Source: Olsenella uli (GTDB lineage: Bacteria; Actinomycetota; Coriobacteriia; Coriobacteriales; Atopobiaceae). Taken from it: DNA of 64,000 nucleotides. Positions within the stretch are counted from its first letter, which is position 1; every line of letters starts with the position of its first letter. Location: assembly GCF_901212655.1 (NCBI RefSeq), contig NZ_CAAKON010000053.1, positions 47,473 to 111,472 of the forward strand. Direction: 5' to 3'. Below the pieces are notes generated by a model. It saw only the letters and a list, made by a program, of their open reading frames with translations. It was not told where the DNA came from and did no database searches. Of the stretch, positions 33,623-42,223 are shown in pieces. The translations under genes and the position numbers were made by a program.

Positions 33623-34564
33623 ATGTCCGATTTCATCCGTCCGAACGTGACGGTAGAAGAGGTCAGCGAGAACGTCGCCCGCGTTGTCGTCGAGCCGCTT
33701 GAGCACGGCTACGGTGACACGCTGGGCAACAGCCTCCGCCGCGTGCTGCTCTCCTCGCTTGAGGGCGCTGCGGTTGAGGCAATCCAGATCGACGGCGTGC
33801 AGCATGAGTTCACGACCGTTGAGGGCGTCTACGAGGATGTCACCGACATCGTGCTCAACGTCAAGGGCCTTGCGTTCAAGACCCTCGGCGTTGGCAAGGA
33901 GGCCACTGCCTCCATCTCCATCGACGGTCCTGCGACGGTGACTGGTGGAGACTTTGACGTCCCCACCGAGTTCTCCCTCGTGAACCCCGAGCACGTCATC
34001 TGCACCCTTGGTGACGGTGCGCACCTCACCATGCAGATGCGCATCGGCACCGGCCGCGGCTACGTCTCCGGTGAGGACAACGAGCGCGAGGACGATCCCA
34101 TTGGGCTCATCCACGTTGACTCCCTCTTCTCGCCCGTGCGTCGCTGCGCCAAGGCCGTCGAGCCCTGCCGCGTTGGCCAGCACACCGACTACGACCGTCT
34201 CGTCCTCGAGGTCGAGACGAACGGTGGCGTTACGCCCCGTGAGGCCGTTGTCGAGGCTGCCAACATCATCGACCAGCACATGGGCGCCTTCATGTCCCTG
34301 GCCGACGAGGGCGAGCAGGTTGAGGAGCCGTCGATCTTCGCCGCTGGCCAGACCGACGACAACACCGAGCTCGACAAGCAGATCGAGGATCTGGACCTGT
34401 CCGTGCGCTCCTACAACTGCCTGAAGCGCGCCGGCATCCACTCCGTCCGTCAGCTTGTGGAGTTCTCTGAGAACGACCTGCTCAACATTCGCAACTTCGG
34501 CGTGAAGTCCATCGAGGAAGTCAAGGACAAGCTTGAGTCGATGGGCCTGAGCTTCAAGGCTTAA
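33623..34564 (+). CDS. rpoA: DNA-directed RNA polymerase subunit alpha
   Basis: This is the assembly platform of RNA polymerase. The 313-residue product has the N-terminal dimerisation domain (GYGDTLGNSLRRVLLSSL) and the C-terminal domain (GIHSVRQLVEFSENDLL, about 265-310) that contacts UP elements and activators. The ATG at 33623 is chosen because TTGGAGG lies just upstream. Confidence 0.98.
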   Translation: MSDFIRPNVTVEEVSENVARVVVEPLEHGYGDTLGNSLRRVLLSSLEGAAVEAIQIDGVQHEFTTVEGVYEDVTDIVLNVKGLAFKTLGVGKEATASISIDGPATVTGGDFDVPTEFSLVNPEHVICTLGDGAHLTMQMRIGTGRGYVSGEDNEREDDPIGLIHVDSLFSPVRRCAKAVEPCRVGQHTDYDRLVLEVETNGGVTPREAVVEAANIIDQHMGAFMSLADEGEQVEEPSIFAAGQTDDNTELDKQIEDLDLSVRSYNCLKRAGIHSVRQLVEFSENDLLNIRNFGVKSIEEVKDKLESMGLSFKA

Positions 34565-34595
34565 CGTCGCTGCTGATTCGCATTAGGAGTAACAC

Positions 34596-35069
34596 ATGAG
34601 GCATCAGAAGAAGCGCGGTATGAAGCTGGGGACCGACGCCAGCCACACCAAGGCTATGAAGAAGAGCCTGGTTTCGGCGCTGCTCGCCAACGACCGCATT
34701 AAGACGACCCTGCCGCGCGCCAAGGCTATCCGCGGCGACGTGGATCGCGTTATCGCCTGGGCCAAGAAGGGCGACCTGCACTCTCGTCGCCTGGCCATCG
34801 CCAAGGTTGGCGACAAGGAGATCATTCGTGAGATCTTTGAGAAGGCCGCTCAGGGCATGTGGGCCGACCGCAACGGCGGCTTCACTCGCATCATGAAGCT
34901 TGGCCCCCGCAAGGGCGACAACGCTGAGGTCGCCATCATCGAGCTCGTGACCGAGCCGGTGAAGCCGAAGGCCAAGAAGGCTGCTAAGACCGAGGTCAAG
35001 AAGGTCGAGAAGGTCGAGGCTCCTGCCGAGCCTGAGGCCGAGGCCGAGGCCACCGAGGCTGCCGAGTAG
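34596..35069 (+). CDS. rplQ: 50S ribosomal protein L17 with Lys/Glu-rich tail
   Basis: L17 closes the alpha operon. Residues 1 to about 122 form the conserved domain. The remaining 35 residues are a low-complexity tail, first Lys-rich and then alternating Ala/Glu, giving 157 residues in place of the usual 120 or so. Such tails occur in other actinobacterial L17 proteins. Confidence 0.96.
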   Translation: MRHQKKRGMKLGTDASHTKAMKKSLVSALLANDRIKTTLPRAKAIRGDVDRVIAWAKKGDLHSRRLAIAKVGDKEIIREIFEKAAQGMWADRNGGFTRIMKLGPRKGDNAEVAIIELVTEPVKPKAKKAAKTEVKKVEKVEAPAEPEAEAEATEAAE

Positions 35070-35098
35070 CTTCAATCGAGCGCATTTGCTTGAATCTA

Positions 35099-35133
35099 AG
35101 GGTCGATCGTCATCCGACGGTTGGCCCTTTTTG
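35099..35133 (+). terminator. Terminator after rplQ
   Basis: A 13-base-pair stem (AGGGTCGATCGTC with GACGGTTGGCCCT, some G-U) is followed by five T residues and closes the ribosomal supercluster. Confidence 0.85.
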
Positions 35134-35171
35134 CTTTGCTTCGCCATCCATGCCCGGGGAGGAGTCACGCC

Positions 35172-36809
35172 ATGCTTGAGGCGCGAGGAGTTTCGATAGC
35201 GTTTCGTGACACCGGGGGCGCTCACCCCGTTTTGGATGCGGCAGACCTTCGCGTGGCACCCGGAGAGGTCGTGGCCCTTGTGGGCCGAAACGGTGCCGGC
35301 AAATCCACCCTCGCGCGCGTTATGGCGGGCTCCCTGGAGGCGGATGCCGCTGAAGTCCTCCTCGACGGTGAGGTCGTTCCCTCTCGGTCGCTTTGCCGCT
35401 CGGTTGGCTTTGTGCGCCAAGACCCTGAGAGCCAGCTTGTTGCTCCCGACGTGTTCAATGAGGTTGCGTTTGGTCCCTGCAACCTCGGCCTCGAGCCTTC
35501 TGAGGTGCGCGAGCGCACGCTATCCTCGCTCGCCTCGTGCGGTCTCGAGGGCTTTGACGCACGGCTCGTTTCGGAGCTCTCTGGCGGCGAGCTGCAACGC
35601 GTGGCCATCGCTGGTGTTTTGGCCATGAGGCCTCGTTACCTCGTGCTCGACGAGGTTACTTCCATGCTCGACGGCTCTGCGCGCCTCGACGTGCGGGATA
35701 TCGTGCGGTCACTTGCGGACGAGGGCGTGGGCGTCTTGACCGTCACGCACGATCCCGAGGAGCTCGTGACGGCTGATAGAATCGCGCTGCTGGAGGAGGG
35801 CCGCATCGTTTGGGAGGGTGGGCCTGCGGAGCTCTTTGGAAGCGCCGAGCTGCTCGGCCGGCTGGGCTTGGGGCGGGAGCGTCTCGCCGCCCTGGCGCAC
35901 CTGCTCGTTGCCTATGGCGTTGGCATCGAGCATTTGGGCAGCCCCGAGGTGCTCGCCGGACAGGTGCATGGGTCGTCCCTGTGCGGGCGAGTCTTGGAGA
36001 CCCTGAGGCCGCCGGAGCAGAGGCATGTGGCGGGGCGGTTGCGGGCGGAGGGCTCGCAGGGCCAATACTCGGGGCTTGCGCTCAAGGATGTTTCGGTGAG
36101 CTACGGCGAGGGGCTTTCTCCCGCGCTTCGCAAGCTCTCGCTTGACTGCGCGCCTGGAACGGTGACGTTGCTGGCTGGGCGCTCCGGCTCCGGCAAGTCC
36201 ACGCTCGCGCATGTGGCATCGGGCCTGCTCGCTCCTGATGCGGGCGAGGTTGGCCTTGATGGCGGTGACGTGGCTCCAGGCAAGGTGGGGCTCTGCCTTC
36301 AGCGCGCGGAAGACCAGCTCTTCTGTGACACGTTGCTCGACGACGTCTGCTTTGGCCCGCGCAACCTCGGCTGCTCGGCTGAGGAGGCCGGGGAACGTGC
36401 CGAGGACGCGCTCACGCACATGGGGCTTGCCGAGGAGCTCTGGGGCCGTTCGCCCTTTGCGCTCTCGGGAGGCCAGCGCCGCAGGGGTGCCCTCGCGGGC
36501 GTCATGGCGATGCGGCCGGCCGCGTACGTGCTCGACGAGCCCACCATCGGCCTCGACGCCCAGGGACGCGACTTTCTGCACGCGCGCATTCGCGCCCTTG
36601 CCGAGGCCGGGCATGCGGTGCTCGTCGTCAGCCATGACCTTGCCGAGTGGCTTGATGTGGCCGACGAGGTGGTGCTGCTTCGCGGGGGCGCCATCTCGTG
36701 GCAGGGCGCGGCTCGAGAGCTCGCGGAAGACCCTGGGCCGCTCGAAGGCGCCGGCATCGCGGCCCCTTTGTGGCTGAGGGTTCGTTGGGAGGTGGCGCGC
36801 CATGCGTAG
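35172..36809 (+). CDS. Energy-coupling factor transporter, two ATPase domains in one chain
   Basis: The 545-residue protein carries two ABC ATPase domains, corresponding to the separate EcfA1 and EcfA2 of other species. Walker A sites are GRNGAGKST (38-46) and GRSGSGKST (about 336-344), with signature sequences LSGGE near 135 and LSGGQ near 432. It would power import of vitamins or metal ions by ECF complexes. A GGGGAGGAG site precedes the ATG at 35172. The 3' end overlaps the EcfT gene by eight bases. No substrate-specific S component is nearby, so the module is probably shared, as in group II ECF systems. Confidence 0.93.
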   Translation: MLEARGVSIAFRDTGGAHPVLDAADLRVAPGEVVALVGRNGAGKSTLARVMAGSLEADAAEVLLDGEVVPSRSLCRSVGFVRQDPESQLVAPDVFNEVAFGPCNLGLEPSEVRERTLSSLASCGLEGFDARLVSELSGGELQRVAIAGVLAMRPRYLVLDEVTSMLDGSARLDVRDIVRSLADEGVGVLTVTHDPEELVTADRIALLEEGRIVWEGGPAELFGSAELLGRLGLGRERLAALAHLLVAYGVGIEHLGSPEVLAGQVHGSSLCGRVLETLRPPEQRHVAGRLRAEGSQGQYSGLALKDVSVSYGEGLSPALRKLSLDCAPGTVTLLAGRSGSGKSTLAHVASGLLAPDAGEVGLDGGDVAPGKVGLCLQRAEDQLFCDTLLDDVCFGPRNLGCSAEEAGERAEDALTHMGLAEELWGRSPFALSGGQRRRGALAGVMAMRPAAYVLDEPTIGLDAQGRDFLHARIRALAEAGHAVLVVSHDLAEWLDVADEVVLLRGGAISWQGAARELAEDPGPLEGAGIAAPLWLRVRWEVARHA

Positions 36810-37590
36810 TAGCGTCTTGCTCGGCTCTTACGTTGCGGCCGACACCCCACTCCATCGGCTTGATGCCCGCGTGAAGATCTGTCTACTCGTGGCAAGCACG
36901 GTGGCGCTCTTCGTGATGAGGACGCCTGTGATGCTCGTTGTTGCGACTGTGCTGGTGGTGGCCCTGGCGCGCCTGGGAGGTGTGGGCGTGCCGGCTCTGC
37001 TCAAGGGCCTCAAGCCCACGGCCGTCATTCTCGCATTCTCGCTTTTGGCCAATGCCTTCGTGATCGATGGGAGCGGGGACCTTGCGCTTGTCGGTCCTTG
37101 GGGCGTGAGCGTGGCGGGCCTTGTGCGCGGCGCGGTGGCGGTGGGGCGCATCATCGTGCTCGTGGCCGCCTCGCTCGTGGTGACGTCCACGACGTCCTCC
37201 ACGGCCGTGGCCGATGCGCTCGCGAGCCTCATGGCGCCGCTGGGCCGTCTGGGCGTGCCGACGGGAGACATCGCGATGATCGTCTCGGTGGCCCTCCGGT
37301 TCATTCCGCTCACGGCCGAGGAGCTCGCGCGAATCCAGGACGCTCAGCGTGCGCGCGGCGAGGACTTTGCCTCCGGGACCGTGCCTGTCCGCGTGCGGAG
37401 GTGGCTCTCCGTGCTCACGCCGCTCGTGGTTGCGCTCTTCCGCAGGGCCGACGACCTTGCCTGCGCCATGCGTGAGCGCTGTTATCGTGGTGAGGGCCGC
37501 ACGCGTCTGGGTCACCGGCTGCGCGCGAGCGACGTGACCGCGCTTGCCGGCGGTCTTGCGGCCTGTGTGCTCATGTGCCTGGTCTCATGA
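36802..37590 (+). CDS. ecfT: ECF transporter transmembrane protein EcfT
   Basis: This scaffold membrane protein couples the ATPases to S components. The 262-residue product has several hydrophobic segments and the two coupling motifs with Ala-Arg-Gly-like sequences (AQRARG near 184 and CYRGEG near 230). It overlaps the ATPase gene, so the two are cotranslated. Confidence 0.92.
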   Translation: MRSSVLLGSYVAADTPLHRLDARVKICLLVASTVALFVMRTPVMLVVATVLVVALARLGGVGVPALLKGLKPTAVILAFSLLANAFVIDGSGDLALVGPWGVSVAGLVRGAVAVGRIIVLVAASLVVTSTTSSTAVADALASLMAPLGRLGVPTGDIAMIVSVALRFIPLTAEELARIQDAQRARGEDFASGTVPVRVRRWLSVLTPLVVALFRRADDLACAMRERCYRGEGRTRLGHRLRASDVTALAGGLAACVLMCLVS

Positions 37591-37760
37591 GCCACCCATG
37601 TCCTGGCTGCCATCCCGTTTGGCTCATCTGGTTAATGAGCCGTCCGCTAGGCCTGCCGCCCGACTCATTGGGTCGCTATCCGCTTTGGCTCATCGCCGGA
37701 TGATGCAAAGTGGATGGCTGGCTTGGCGTGGAGACGGGAAAATGGATCAAACGGGATGGC
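37588..37760 (+). repeat. Intergenic palindromic repeat cluster
   Basis: The 244-base gap after ecfT contains an inverted pair TGAGCCA (37588-37594) and TGGCTCA (37620-37626) bounding a 39-base element, plus 18-base relatives of TGAGCCAAACGGGATGGC at 37609-37626 (minus), 37675-37692 (minus) and 37743-37760 (plus). A further copy lies at 44687. No gene is visible in the gap. Confidence 0.7.
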
Positions 37761-37834
37761 AAGCTTAGTGGGACTGGCTTAGTGGGGCTAACTCATGCCG
37801 GGTCAGCCCGTTTGGCGATTGAGAAGGGAACACG

Positions 37835-38694
37835 ATGACCGAGCCAATGACGCACACGCCGCCCGAGCGCCCGTCCATCGACGAGCGCGCCCAGGACCCC
37901 GCCACGCTTGCGGGGACGCTTGTGCTCGAGCTTGGCTACCGCGGGGCCGAGTTTGCCGGCTTTGCCGCGCAGCCCGGCCAGCGCACGGTGGCGGGAGAGA
38001 CCACGAGGGCGCTCGAGACACTGCTGCGCAGACCTGTCGAGCTCACCTGTGCCGGCAGGACCGACGCGGGCGTCCATGCCCTCTCCCAGTACGTGAGCGT
38101 GCCCGTCTCAGACGAGGAGCTTGCACTGCCGGCTCGCAGGCTCAGTCGTGGCCTTGCCGCCCTCACGCCGGACGACATCTCGCCCCGGCGCCTGCTGCGT
38201 GCGCCCAAGGGCTTCTCCGCCCGCTTCGACGCGCGCTCTCGCAGCTATCGTTATCGCTTCGTGGCGGGGGGGCGCGGCCCGTGCTCGCCTGGGACCACGC
38301 GTGGTGGCTGAGGAACCCCCTGGACGTGGACGCCATGCGCGAGGGCGCCGCCTACCTGGTGGGCGAGCATGACTTCAAGAGCTTCTGCAAGGCCACCTCG
38401 GCCGTGGGCAGGCCCACGTGGCGCTGCATCATGGGCCTCGACGTCATGGAGGAGGCAGAGTGCGGTGAGCGCGTCATCTGCATTGACGTGGTGGGCAACG
38501 CCTTCCTGCATTCCATGGTGCGCACCATTGCGGGCACGCTTGCTGAGGTGGGACGCGGCCGGCGCAGCCCTGCCTGGGTGGGGGAGGCTCTTGCCGCCTG
38601 CGACCGCATGGCCGCCGGTCCCTGCGCGCCCGCGAAGGGCCTGACGTTTGTGGGGGTAGACTATCCCGAAGGTTTGCTGAGCGCCTGGGGGTAG
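37835..38694 (+). pseudogene. truA: tRNA pseudouridine synthase A, frameshifted at a G7 tract
   Basis: TruA makes pseudouridine at positions 38-40 of tRNA anticodon arms. The first frame encodes the N-terminal half with the catalytic CAGRTDAGVHALSQY. The second, in the -1 frame, encodes the rest from RPVLAWDHAWWLR to the normal end at 38694. The break is at seven G residues (38266-38272), where one extra G would restore a full 286-residue protein. Everything else looks intact, so this is either a recent mutation, a switchable tract, a -1 ribosomal shift on G GGG GGG, or a sequencing error. Confidence 0.85.
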
Positions 38695-38735
38695 GCGGCG
38701 AGCGGGTATGTGCCTGCGTGAGCGAGGAGGCCATC

Positions 38736-39497
38736 ATGTACGAGCGTCCTGACGTGCCGAAGGGTGGCAAGTACACCAACGTCATCGCCGTGACGGTGCT
38801 CGTGGTGATAGCGATCGCCGTCTTCGTGCTCGTGGCCACCCTCTGGCGCCTCGCCAACGAGAACACGGCGTTGGGCGACAAGGACCTGGCCACGGCCGTC
38901 TCCGCCGCCACCCCAACCACCGAGACGCAGGTGCAGCTCGGCAGCGACATTGGCTACGTGCCCTCGGGCGACACGCTCACGACGGTGCTCTTCGTGGTGA
39001 CGCCGGACAACAGCACCGGCAAGCTCTCCTCGCTCTACTTGGCCGTGCTCAACGAGACACAGGGCACCTCCACGCTCGTGCAGATTCCCGCGGACGCCCG
39101 CCTCAGGTCCGACTCGGCCACGAGCTCGCTGGCGGCCATCTACGCGAGCAATGGCAGCGCGACCCTTGCCTCCACGCTCGCGAGCGAGTGCGGCGTCCCG
39201 GTCTCTCACCTCGCGGTGATGGTCGAGAGCGGCTGGAACGCCTTCATGACGGTGGCCTCGCAGGGCACCTCCGCCCTGGCGAGCAAGGCCACCGAGCTGG
39301 CGGGCGGCATCACCAAGAGCGACATGGACACCGTCACCCTGCTAGACCTCGCCAAGCGCGCGGTGAGCGCTGGGCTCTCAAGTGACTCGATGGCTGTGGT
39401 GAACACCACCGACGAGACCGACCCGAATGGCGCCTCCTACAAGGAGATGCTCCCGAGCGACATCGCCATCCTCGCCGGTGCGCTGCGCCAGCGGTAG
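38736..39497 (+). CDS. Membrane-anchored protein with divergent LytR-CpsA-Psr-like domain
   Basis: The 253-residue protein has a short cytoplasmic N terminus, one transmembrane helix at about 16-36, and an extracytoplasmic domain. The order of motifs (a beta strand with LYLAVLNETQGTSTLVQIPADARL, then a Cys-Gly-Val-Pro segment and FMTVASQG) resembles LCP proteins that attach glycopolymers to the cell wall. The Arg of the usual SIPRD motif is replaced, so catalytic activity is doubtful. GAGGAGG lies five bases before the ATG at 38736. It lies upstream of a glycosyltransferase gene. Confidence 0.55.
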   Translation: MYERPDVPKGGKYTNVIAVTVLVVIAIAVFVLVATLWRLANENTALGDKDLATAVSAATPTTETQVQLGSDIGYVPSGDTLTTVLFVVTPDNSTGKLSSLYLAVLNETQGTSTLVQIPADARLRSDSATSSLAAIYASNGSATLASTLASECGVPVSHLAVMVESGWNAFMTVASQGTSALASKATELAGGITKSDMDTVTLLDLAKRAVSAGLSSDSMAVVNTTDETDPNGASYKEMLPSDIAILAGALRQR

Positions 39498-39542
39498 CCC
39501 CCCGCAAGGCGCCCCTTCCGCACAAGGCGCCCCTCCACATGG

Positions 39543-39587
39543 CCGCCACCCGCCTGCGCGCCCGATTGGCGCAAAGGCGAGTGGCGG
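39543..39587 (+). terminator. Possible terminator hairpin before the glycosyltransferase
   Basis: CCGCCAC/GTGGCGG with inner stems CGCC/GGCG and TGCGC/GCGCA forms a long hairpin without a clear T tract. Just upstream, CAAGGCGCCCCT occurs twice. I see no convincing promoter in 39,588-39,711. Confidence 0.4.
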
Positions 39588-39711
39588 TGTCTCATTTGCG
39601 CAGATTAACTGGACGCATGCGGGCAAGCGCGGCGCTCAGGGGCGCCGATGGTAGTCTCTCGAACGTGGGCACGCTGATCAGGGATGCCCTGTCCGTTCGA
39701 AGGGTGGCTCG

Positions 39712-40791
39712 ATGAAGCGCAAGATGAAGAGGACGCCAAAGGTTTCGGTCATCATTCCGGCCTATAACGTTGATCGCTTCATCGGTCGCGCCATCGAGAG
39801 CCTGCAGAACCAGACCCTTGGGGACTTCGAGCTTCTCATCGTCGACGATGGCTCCACGGACCGCACCGGCCAGGTGGCCGACCGCATGGCCGAGCGAGAC
39901 ATTCGCATCGACGTCATCCACACCAAGAACCGGGGCGCCGCCGCGGCACGCAACACCGCGCTCGACCGCGCGCAGGGCGAGTACGTGCATTTCGTCGACG
40001 GCGACGACTGGGTTGAGCCGGCCATGCTGGCAGACCTCGTGTCCCTTGCGGACGAGCACGACCTAGACCTCGTCATCGCCGGCTTCTACATCGAGACCTA
40101 CTACGGCAAGGGCGACCAGCACACCAGCGAGCTCAAGAACCAGCCCTCGCAGGTCTTTGCCACGCGCGAGGAGTTCCGCTCTGCCGCCTGGCGTCTGTTC
40201 GACACCAACCTGCTGTACACGCCGTGGAACAAGCTCATTCGCCGCTCCTACATCGAGAAGTGCCACGTGCGCTTCAAGCCCACGTTCTGGGACGACTTCC
40301 CCTTTGTGCTCGACCTCGTGCGCGATATCGAGCGCGTTGCCGTGACGGACCGGGCCTACTACCACTTCATCCGCCTGCGCGCGGAGAGCGAGACCAGCAA
40401 GTGGCGCCCCAACATGTACGAGAAGCGCGAGGAGGAGCACGGCTGGATGCTCGACCTCTATGAGCACTGGGGCCTGGCAGGGGATCCGCTCAGCGCCGAG
40501 ATGATTCAGCGCCGCTACATCGAGCGCCTCGTGGGGTGCATCGAGAACCTGTGCGAGCCCAGCTGCACCCTTACGGGTGCCGAGAAGCGTGCGCTGGCCG
40601 AGCAGATGATCAATAGCGAGCGCACACAGCTGGCGCTCTCGGTGGCGAGGCCGAAGTCTCGGATGATGGAGCTCATGCTCATGCCCATCCGCGCCAAGAA
40701 CGCGGCGCTCGCGCTTGCCGAGGGGCAGCTTATTTCGTTCGTGAAGCGCCACAACACGAAGCTCTTCGCCACGCTCAAGGCCAATCGCTAG
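39712..40791 (+). CDS. Glycosyltransferase family 2 protein
   Basis: The N-terminal GT-A domain begins KVSVIIPAYNVDRFIGRAI and has the DDGSTDRT and VDGDDW (DxD-like) motifs at about 40-48 and 98-103, which bind the nucleotide sugar and metal. The 359-residue length and the basic, amphipathic C-terminal part fit enzymes building cell-wall or capsular glycans on the inner face of the membrane. The substrate cannot be told from sequence. It stands alone between the LCP-like gene and the arginine genes. Confidence 0.88.
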   Translation: MKRKMKRTPKVSVIIPAYNVDRFIGRAIESLQNQTLGDFELLIVDDGSTDRTGQVADRMAERDIRIDVIHTKNRGAAAARNTALDRAQGEYVHFVDGDDWVEPAMLADLVSLADEHDLDLVIAGFYIETYYGKGDQHTSELKNQPSQVFATREEFRSAAWRLFDTNLLYTPWNKLIRRSYIEKCHVRFKPTFWDDFPFVLDLVRDIERVAVTDRAYYHFIRLRAESETSKWRPNMYEKREEEHGWMLDLYEHWGLAGDPLSAEMIQRRYIERLVGCIENLCEPSCTLTGAEKRALAEQMINSERTQLALSVARPKSRMMELMLMPIRAKNAALALAEGQLISFVKRHNTKLFATLKANR

Positions 40792-40862
40792 GGTCGCGTC
40801 CGCGCCGGGCGGAAGTGCCTGCGCGTCGCGGCCGGATGCTCGAGGCCGGTTGCTTGGGCTAT

Positions 40863-40967
40863 ATTCACGACACGTTACTAGATTATGCATAAACGTGAAT
40901 CAAACATGTTAAAATATACATAGTTACGGAAACATAATCGTGCGCTCAATCCCCAGAGGGCTATAAT
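40863..40967 (+). promoter_or_regulatory. AT-rich arginine-operon control region
   Basis: This is the most AT-rich stretch nearby. It contains the inverted pair ATTCACG (40863-40869) and CGTGAAT (40894-40900), with a TGCAT in between. TGAAT/ATTCA half-sites are the core of ArgR boxes. A perfect TATAAT at 40962-40967 without a good -35 suggests a regulated promoter for argC. A second A/T-rich -10-like sequence, TATACA, lies at 40915-40920. Confidence 0.5.
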
Positions 40968-41045
40968 GGCGGTCTCAAACGTAGAGACTCGGACGTGCGG
41001 GGCCACTCGCGGCTTCTCGCGCGCCTGCAAGATGGGGAGAGGCGC

Positions 41046-42107
41046 ATGTCTATCAAGGTTGGCGTAATTGGCGCTGCCGGCTATGCCGGAGCGGAGCTCG
41101 TACGGCTGCTCACGCAGCATCCGAAGTTCGACCTGGAGGTCATCACCTCCAATTCAGATGCGGGCACCGCGCTCTCCGAGGTCTATCCCGCCTTTGCCGG
41201 AGCGTCTGACCTCGTGTTCACCACGCACGACGACCCTGCGGTCAAGAGCTGCGAGCTCGTCTTTTTGGCGGTGCCGCATACCGCGGCCCTCGCCCAGGTG
41301 CCCGGTCTGTTCGATGCCGGCGTGACGGTGGTTGACCTCTCTGCCGACTACCGCCTCTCCGACCCGGCCGTCTACGAGCGCTGGTACGGCGCCACCCATA
41401 CCTCGCCCGACCTGCTCAAGATCCGCGCCTTTGGCCTGCCGGAGCTCTTTGCCGAGGACCTCGAGCGAGCCTGTGAGCTCCACGCTGCCGGCAAGCCGGC
41501 CCTCGTTGCCTGTGCCGGCTGCTATCCCACGGCCACCTCGCTCGCGTCTGCCCCGGCGATTCGCGCTGGCTGGACGCACGGAATGGTTGTGGTGGACGCC
41601 AAGAGCGGTGTGACGGGTGCCGGCAAGGGCTGCAACGCCAAGACGCACTTCTGCAACGCCGATGAGGACGTGCAGGCCTACAAGGTGGGCTGCCACCGTC
41701 ACACGCCCGAGATCGAGCAGATCCTGGGCAAGCAGGGCGAGCTCGTCTTCACGCCACACCTCATTCCCATGAAGCGCGGCCTGCTTTCCACCGTTTACCT
41801 GCAGCTGACCGACGAGGCTGCGGGCATGACCGTGGAGGACATGCTCATGTGCTACAAGGACCTGTACGCGGGTCGTCCCTTCGTTCAGGTGCTGCCTGCC
41901 GGCGAGCAGCCGCACACCTCGAGCGTGGTGGGCACCAACGTGTGCCAGGTGGGCCTCGCCAAGAACGAGCGCACCAACACCCTGATTGCCACCGGCGCCA
42001 TCGACAACCTTTGCAAGGGTGCCGCCGGCCAGGGCATTCAGTGCGCGAACCTCGTCTTTGGCCTGGACGAGACCTGCGGCCTGCCGCGTGTGGGCATGCC
42101 GGTCTAG
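41046..42107 (+). CDS. argC: N-acetyl-gamma-glutamyl-phosphate reductase
   Basis: This enzyme catalyses the third step of arginine synthesis, reducing acetylglutamyl phosphate with NADPH. The 353-residue product has the Rossmann start GVIGAAGYAGAELVRLL and the catalytic Cys in ACAGCYPTATSLA near residue 158. GGGGAGAGG precedes the ATG at 41046. It is first in argC-argJ-argB-argD. Confidence 0.96.
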   Translation: MSIKVGVIGAAGYAGAELVRLLTQHPKFDLEVITSNSDAGTALSEVYPAFAGASDLVFTTHDDPAVKSCELVFLAVPHTAALAQVPGLFDAGVTVVDLSADYRLSDPAVYERWYGATHTSPDLLKIRAFGLPELFAEDLERACELHAAGKPALVACAGCYPTATSLASAPAIRAGWTHGMVVVDAKSGVTGAGKGCNAKTHFCNADEDVQAYKVGCHRHTPEIEQILGKQGELVFTPHLIPMKRGLLSTVYLQLTDEAAGMTVEDMLMCYKDLYAGRPFVQVLPAGEQPHTSSVVGTNVCQVGLAKNERTNTLIATGAIDNLCKGAAGQGIQCANLVFGLDETCGLPRVGMPV

Positions 42108-42223
42108 AGAATGCGTGGGGTCGGCCATGCCGTCGCGTCGGGGAGGGCCCAGGCGACGGGACGGCTGGACCCCTGGAATTGATGCAGGCGGTCCGCCGGG
42201 CCGCCTCCCTGCAAGGAGAGCGA

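Noticed and set aside
39504..39535. Direct repeat CAAGGCGCCCCT as the start of a CRISPR or regulatory array
   Set aside because: Only two short copies without regular spacers.
41849..42223. N-terminal extension of argJ reaching back into argC
   Set aside because: The frame is open, but the Shine-Dalgarno site and family start are at 42224.
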